6,607 bases of DNA from positions 11,180 through 17,786 of the forward strand of contig VBPB01000186.1 in NCBI GenBank assembly GCA_005893365.1. The letters are read 5' to 3'. A program made the position numbers and the translations under genes. Positions 1-4,213 of the stretch are shown in pieces (the first letter of the stretch is position 1; each line of letters starts with the position of its first letter). The DNA comes from Candidatus Eiseniibacteriota bacterium (lineage in GTDB: Bacteria; Eisenbacteria; RBG-16-71-46). A model generated the notes under the pieces. The model was not told the DNA's origin. It saw only the letters and a program-made list of their open reading frames with translations, and did not search any database.

Positions 1-600
1 TGCATCAAGCCGGATCTCGTGGCACGCGGGCTCTCGAACCCGCTGGTGGTCGTCAGCGGGGCTCCCAACGCCTACACCTCCGGGAGCGGCACCTCGTTCG
101 CGACGCCGCTGGTGGCCGGGCTCGCCGCCTGCCTGGTGCAGGCGCGACCGAGCTGGCCGCCCAGCACGATCGCCCGCGCGCTGCGCGAGAGCGCCTCGCA
201 TTCCGGCAACCCCGACAACCACGGGGGCTGGGGTATCCCGAACGGACTCGCCGCGCTGCAGTGGTTGTCGTCGACCCTGGCCGTCTCACCGCCCCAGCAC
301 CGGTTCTCGATCCGCCTGCTCGGACCGAACCCGCTGAGCCTGGCGGGTGACCCGCTCTCCATCCAGTTCGGTCTCGGCGAATCCGACGGCACCCCGACGC
401 GGGCCCGCGTGCGCGTCTATGATGTCGCGGGGCGCGTGGTGCGCGACGTCTACGATGGGCCGATGTGCTGCCACGAGACGCTGGCCATGAGCTGGGACGG
501 ACGGAACGGTGACGGCGCCCGCGTCCGCCCCGGGCTCTACCTCATCGCCCTGGAGTCCGGCGGGCAGCGCCGCGGCGCCCGCGTCATCGTGCTGCCCTGA
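1..600 (+). CDS. Subtilisin-like S8 serine protease, C-terminal part, with FlgD-like C-terminal domain (5' partial)
   Basis: This is the end of a secreted or surface subtilase; the gene runs in from the left edge. The frame is already open at base 1, where CIKPDLVARG resembles the xKPDxVAPG strand before the active site. The catalytic serine is Ser32 of the visible part (bases 94-96) in GTSFATPLVAG, the S8 signature. The GWGIPNGLAAL segment that usually closes the catalytic domain follows at about residues 76-86. The Asp and His of the triad lie outside the window. From about residue 100 to 199 there is a beta-rich domain with RVRVYDVAGRVVRDVYDG, then WDGRNGDGARVRPGLYLIAL. This matches the FlgD Ig-like fold found at the C-termini of exported proteins in FCB-type bacteria, where related domains can act as sorting tags. 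A vicinal Cys pair (GPMCCHET) lies inside it. It is probably an exported endoprotease. The stop at 598-600 lies 55 bases before the next gene, so co-transcription is plausible. Confidence 0.9.
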   Translation, partial: CIKPDLVARGLSNPLVVVSGAPNAYTSGSGTSFATPLVAGLAACLVQARPSWPPSTIARALRESASHSGNPDNHGGWGIPNGLAALQWLSSTLAVSPPQHRFSIRLLGPNPLSLAGDPLSIQFGLGESDGTPTRARVRVYDVAGRVVRDVYDGPMCCHETLAMSWDGRNGDGARVRPGLYLIALESGGQRRGARVIVLP

Positions 601-640
601 GCCCCATCCCGATCGCCCGCCGCCTGGTGACCCCACCCCG

Positions 641-646
641 AGAGGA
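641..646 (+). promoter_or_regulatory. Shine-Dalgarno sequence for the first M16 gene
   Basis: AGAGGA lies nine bases before the ATG at 656. It supports that start over the in-frame upstream ATG at 509, which would overlap the protease gene and place non-signal sequence ahead of an obvious signal peptide. I see no clear terminator or promoter in the 55-base gap 601-655. Confidence 0.6.
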
Positions 647-655
647 TCGCGTCGC

Positions 656-2017
656 ATGAAACCCATTCGGCTCGCGCTGCTCGTCTCCTCCTGCGCCGTG
701 CTGGCGTCATCCGCCGCCCACGCGGCGGCGGCACTGGCGGCGCCCAAGCCCGTCCCGTCGGGCGCGGTCCAGGCGTTCACGCTCAAGAACGGGCTGCGGG
801 CCCTGCTCATGCCCGACCCGCGGGCCACCGCCGTGGACGTCTCGGTCTGGTACCCGGCTGGCGTGCGTTACGAGCGCGTGGGCACCCGTGGCATCTCGCA
901 TCTCTTCGAGCGTCTGTCGAGCCGCGGCGCCACGCCGGGCGGCGTGGACGAGGTGGGGCGGATGATCGCGGCCGAGGGCGGCACGACCGCCGCGTACACC
1001 TCGGCCGACTTCACCTGCTACACCCACACCGTGCCGCGCGGCGCGCTGGCGACGGCCCTGCGGCTCGAGGCCGGCCGCATGACCGTGCGGCTCACGCAGG
1101 CGATGCTCGACCAGGAGCGGGCCCAAGTGCACGAGGAACTGCGCGCGCGCGGTCCGGCCAGCCCGGTCGAGCGCGGGCTCGAGCGGCTCTATGCCACCGC
1201 GTTCAAGACCCATCCCTACCGCTGGCCGGTGGCGGGAACGGACGAAGACCTGGATCGCATCACGCTGCGCGACTGCCAGGACTTCCTGCGGGCGCGCTAC
1301 GCGCCCGATCAGGCGCTGGTGGTGATCGCGGGGGACTTCGCCGCCGATCAGGCGGCCGAGGAGCTGCGGCGCGGCTTCCAGTCGCTCCCGGGGCGCGGGC
1401 AGGCCGTCACGGTGGCGCCCGAGCCGGAGCCGACCGCGGAACGGCGCGCCGTCGCCACCGGCGACGCCCCGGTGCCGCTGCTGATCGTCGGCTGGCGCCT
1501 CCCGGCCGGGGCGGCCGCGGACGCGCCGGCACTCGACCTGATCTCGACGCTGCTCTCGCGCGGGGCCTCCGCGCGCCTCGGGCCCAAGGCGTCGGGTGGC
1601 GACCGGCCCGGACTCTTCGCGCAGACCGGACGCGACTCGCGGCGTGACGCGACCATGTTCTGGGCCGCCTCCGCCGCGCGCTCGCTCGCGGACACCGCCA
1701 CCGTGGAACACTGGCTGGTCGGCGCCATCGAGACGCTGGCCGCCGAGCCGGTGAGCGGGGAGGAGCTGGACCGCGCGCGACGCCAGCTCGAGGTCCCGCT
1801 GCTGCTCAACCGCCAGCGCGCCCGCGACCGCGGGCAGGCCGCCGGGGTCTCGCAGATGATCGGCGGCGATTGGAACGACGACGCGCATCGTCTGGAGCGG
1901 GTGCGCACGCTCACCCCCGCGGATCTCCAGCAGGCCGCGGCCCGCACGCTCAACGCGGCGCGCCGCGCGGTGGTGTGGATGCTCCCCGCCGGCGCCGGCA
2001 ATGGAGGCCGCCCATGA
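656..2017 (+). CDS. M16B family (insulinase-like) zinc peptidase homologue with altered zinc motif
   Basis: This is a 453-residue exported protein of the M16B family, paired with the next gene. The N-terminus (MKPIRLALLVSS to AHA-A near residue 22) is a Sec signal peptide, so it should act in the periplasm or envelope. N-terminal M16 domain about residues 40-190: NGLRALLMPDPRA, then GTRGISHLFERLSSRG, where H82 and E85 match the first His and the Glu of HxxEH. The second His is Arg86 (CGT, bases 911-913). The distal acidic cluster is present (E154 and E161 in ERAQVHEEL, the spacing of E162/E169 in pitrilysin), so E161 is the expected third zinc ligand. Two further conserved positions differ: A112 for Asn in GGxxNAxT, and G140 for Asp in EADRM. 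The M16 C-terminal domain covers about residues 190-440, including RRQLEVPLLLNRQR and LTPADLQQAAARTL. M16B pairs usually have one catalytic and one non-catalytic subunit; this is the would-be catalytic one, but activity is doubtful. Confidence 0.93.
   Translation: MKPIRLALLVSSCAVLASSAAHAAAALAAPKPVPSGAVQAFTLKNGLRALLMPDPRATAVDVSVWYPAGVRYERVGTRGISHLFERLSSRGATPGGVDEVGRMIAAEGGTTAAYTSADFTCYTHTVPRGALATALRLEAGRMTVRLTQAMLDQERAQVHEELRARGPASPVERGLERLYATAFKTHPYRWPVAGTDEDLDRITLRDCQDFLRARYAPDQALVVIAGDFAADQAAEELRRGFQSLPGRGQAVTVAPEPEPTAERRAVATGDAPVPLLIVGWRLPAGAAADAPALDLISTLLSRGASARLGPKASGGDRPGLFAQTGRDSRRDATMFWAASAARSLADTATVEHWLVGAIETLAAEPVSGEELDRARRQLEVPLLLNRQRARDRGQAAGVSQMIGGDWNDDAHRLERVRTLTPADLQQAAARTLNAARRAVVWMLPAGAGNGGRP
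2003..2007 (+). promoter_or_regulatory. Shine-Dalgarno sequence for the second M16 gene, inside the first
   Basis: A full GGAGG core lies six bases before the ATG at 2014, within the last codons of the upstream gene. With the ATGA overlap at 2014-2017 it fixes the start and indicates translational coupling, which would keep the two M16 subunits at similar levels. Confidence 0.75.
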
Positions 2018-4101
2018 ACGCGCGCGCGCTGCGTCTCGCCCTGCCCCTGGCGGCGATCCTCGGGATGGCGCCGTCCACCCTGCCCGCCGCCGAAGCGGTC
2101 CACGTCCCGACGCCGGTGGTGCGCACGCTCGCCAACGGCCTCACGGTCGCGGTGTTCCCCGACGACCGTCTGCCGATGGTGCAGATCCAGCTGCTGGTGG
2201 CCGCCGGGTCGGTGCACGAGCCGCCCGGGGCCGCCGGCGTGGCCAACCTCACCTTCCAGATGCTGAGCCAGGGCACCGCGTCGCGCTCGCCGGCGGTCTA
2301 CGTCGCCGCGGTCGAGGCGCTCGGCGGTTCGGTGGGGGGCGCCACCTCGCGCGAGTTCACCACCGTCAACGGCAGCTTCATCGCCACCGATTTCGAGGCC
2401 GGCCTCGAGCTGCTGGCCGATGCGGTCGTGCATCCGGTGCTGAGCGAGGATCGGCTCGCCCTGGTCAAGGACCAGGCCGCGGCCGTGCTCACGCGCGCCC
2501 GGCAGGACGCCGGGACCCTGGCCGACGACCACCTGTGGGCGACGGTCTTCGCTGGCCATCCGTTCGGGCGCTCGCCGCAGGGGGCGCTGCGCGGCCTGCC
2601 CGCGCTCGGCGTCGCCCAGGTGCGGGCATTCCATCGGGAGCGCTACCGCCCGGACCGTACCCTGCTCGCGATCGCCGGGGACGTCACCCCGGAGCGCGCG
2701 TTCAGGGCCGCCGAGGACCTGCTCGGGCCCTGGGGCGGCCGCACCGCCGAGACCGCCCCCGCCGCCCCGCCCACCGGGACGGGATGGCGGGTCCGCATCG
2801 TCGACGCGCCCGGGCTCGATCGCGCCGAGCTGCGCCTGGGGGTCCCGGGACCCGCGCGCGCGGCCAAGGACTACGACGCGATGGTGGTGGCGAGTGACCT
2901 GCTCGAGCAGGTCGATCCCGGCGCCGGCATCCACGCGGGCGTCTTCGGCCTCAAGGACGGCGGCCTGTTCTCGATCGCAGCGGCGGCGCCGGTGGACTCG
3001 GTCGGCGCCGAGGTGGCCCGCATCCGCTTGGCACTCGGCGGCTGGACCGCGGGCCCGGCACCGGAGCGCGGGTTGGCCGCGGTCCGCCACCGTCTGTTGG
3101 GTGGCTACCCGCTCCAGTTCGAGACACTGGACGGCGTCATCGCCAAGTGGATGGCGGTGGCGTTCAACGGCCTCCCCGACGACGCGATCGCCACCGAGCC
3201 CGAGCACATCGCGGGCCTCACCGCCGCCGACGTCCGGGCGGCGGCCGCCCGCTGGGTGCCCGACGGCATGGTCCTGGTGGTCCTGGGCCCGGCCGAGCGC
3301 CTCAAGCCGCAGCTGGCGTCGCTCGGGCCGGTCGAGGTGGTCACCCGCGGGGACGTCGCCGACGTCGTGGAGGAGCCGTCCACCGCGATGGCGCCCCCGG
3401 CGCCCGAGGCGCTGTCCAAGGGGCGCGCCATCGCGGCGCTCGCGATCGCCGCGCACGGCGGCCTCGCGCGCCTGCGCGGGATCAAGGATTCCAACATCGA
3501 CGGCGACATCCGCATGACGGTGGGGCACGAGGAGCTCAAGGGACAGGCCTCGCAGCTCCGCAAGGACCCGATGCGATTCCTGTTCACGATGGTGTTCCCG
3601 GGCATCCGCACCGTGCAGGGCCTCGAAGGCGACAGCGCCTGGTCGACCTCGGGCCTGGGCGGGACCGAGGAGGCCGGCGACAGCGTGGCGGTCGCCGGGC
3701 TCCAGTCGGGATTCCGCTCGGACCTCCTTCATCTGCTGCTGGCCGCCGCCGACTCGACCTCACGCGTCGCCTGGCGGGGGCAGGAGCGCGTGGACGACCG
3801 CGACGCCGACGTGATCGAGGTGGTGGCGAGCGACGGCGACCGCCGCGTCCTCTGTTTCGACGCCGTGAGCCACCAGATGCTGGCGATGGAACAGAACGAC
3901 GCCGGCCACTCGGCCCGCCGCCTCTATCGCGACCTGCGGGAGGTCAACGGCGTGCTCTGGCCCTTCAGCGAGGAGCGCCTGCTCGATGGCCAGCGCACCA
4001 TGACGTTCACGCTGCGCCACGTGGCGTTCAACACCGGGGTCAAGAACGAGGTCTTCCGCCGCCCGAAGCACCCCGCCCCGCCAAAGGCCCGGCCGCGCTG
4101 A
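2014..4101 (+). CDS. M16-like partner subunit fused to a LolA/LppX-like C-terminal domain
   Basis: This is a 695-residue exported protein whose start overlaps the stop of the preceding M16 gene. The signal peptide is about residues 1-28 (LRLALPLAAILG, likely cleavage near PAAEA). Residues about 35-460 are M16-like: NGLTVAVFPDDRLPMVQIQLLVAAGS, then GVANLTFQMLSQGT, where N78, F81 and Q82 replace the His, Glu and His of HxxEH. No distal zinc Glu is visible (LVKDQAAAVL). HRLLGGYPLQFET, near residue 365, resembles the segment found in non-catalytic M16B partners. I expect it to form a clam-shell dimer with the upstream protein and help bind substrate. From about residue 469 a different domain begins: AHGGLARLRGIKDSNIDGDIR, then strands with RVLCFDAVSHQMLAM, YRDLREVNGVLWPF and HVAFNTGVKNEVFRRP. 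This pattern recalls LolA/LppX-fold domains that bind lipidated or hydrophobic ligands. The fold call rests on motif memory and is less certain than the M16 call. The tail is Pro/Lys/Arg-rich. Confidence 0.9.
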   Translation: MNARALRLALPLAAILGMAPSTLPAAEAVHVPTPVVRTLANGLTVAVFPDDRLPMVQIQLLVAAGSVHEPPGAAGVANLTFQMLSQGTASRSPAVYVAAVEALGGSVGGATSREFTTVNGSFIATDFEAGLELLADAVVHPVLSEDRLALVKDQAAAVLTRARQDAGTLADDHLWATVFAGHPFGRSPQGALRGLPALGVAQVRAFHRERYRPDRTLLAIAGDVTPERAFRAAEDLLGPWGGRTAETAPAAPPTGTGWRVRIVDAPGLDRAELRLGVPGPARAAKDYDAMVVASDLLEQVDPGAGIHAGVFGLKDGGLFSIAAAAPVDSVGAEVARIRLALGGWTAGPAPERGLAAVRHRLLGGYPLQFETLDGVIAKWMAVAFNGLPDDAIATEPEHIAGLTAADVRAAAARWVPDGMVLVVLGPAERLKPQLASLGPVEVVTRGDVADVVEEPSTAMAPPAPEALSKGRAIAALAIAAHGGLARLRGIKDSNIDGDIRMTVGHEELKGQASQLRKDPMRFLFTMVFPGIRTVQGLEGDSAWSTSGLGGTEEAGDSVAVAGLQSGFRSDLLHLLLAAADSTSRVAWRGQERVDDRDADVIEVVASDGDRRVLCFDAVSHQMLAMEQNDAGHSARRLYRDLREVNGVLWPFSEERLLDGQRTMTFTLRHVAFNTGVKNEVFRRPKHPAPPKARPR

Positions 4102-4131
4102 GCCCCGGCGCATTGGCGCGGCCGCCGGGCC
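4086..4131 (+). terminator. GC-rich stem-loop across the stop codon, possible transcription end
   Basis: The arms GGCCCGGCCGCGC (4086-4098) and 4116-4131 pair over 13 bases with a three-base bulge (4124-4126), leaving a 17-base loop that contains the TGA stop. No T-run follows, so it is not a classic intrinsic terminator. It could be a factor-assisted end or an mRNA 3' stabiliser. In DNA this GC-rich, a chance hairpin is also possible. Confidence 0.35.
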
Positions 4132-4142
4132 TCGACTATGCT
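4113..4142 (+). promoter_or_regulatory. Candidate sigma-70-type promoter for the PPDK gene
   Basis: TTGGCG (4113-4118) and TATGCT (4137-4142) each match four of six consensus bases, with an 18-base spacer. They lie about 70 bases before the PPDK start, in the only intergenic gap (4102-4213) that could hold its promoter. The -35 element overlaps the right arm of the stem-loop at 4086-4131. The match is weak and unsupported by other evidence. Confidence 0.25.
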
Positions 4143-4203
4143 CGCGACTCACGCCCCCCCTGCGCAGCCACCGTGACCGCGGGATCGCGGCCCAGCCCGA
4201 ACC

Positions 4204-4207
4204 GGAG
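4204..4207 (+). promoter_or_regulatory. Shine-Dalgarno sequence for PPDK
   Basis: GGAG lies six bases before the ATG at 4214. A competing ATG at 4210 sits only two bases from this motif and runs into a TGA after eleven codons, so 4214 is the start. The protein from 4214 also begins like other PPDKs (YVYSFGEG, then MKDLLGGKG). Confidence 0.65.
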
Positions 4208-4213
4208 CGATGA

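Noticed and set aside
509..655. Upstream in-frame ATG extension of the first M16 gene
   Set aside because: It would overlap the protease gene and put Pro/Ser-rich sequence before a clear signal peptide. The ATG at 656 has its own ribosome binding site.
683..694. Lipobox-like VSSC in the first M16 signal peptide
   Set aside because: The Cys is at residue 13, after too short a hydrophobic stretch, and the hydrophobic region continues to an AHA-A site. Signal peptidase I cleavage is more likely.
1348..3732. Very long minus-strand open frame opposite the M16 genes
   Set aside because: It crosses the junction of two well-supported + strand genes. Its translation is Arg/Gly/Ala/His-rich low-complexity sequence typical of the antisense of GC-rich DNA, with no recognisable domain.
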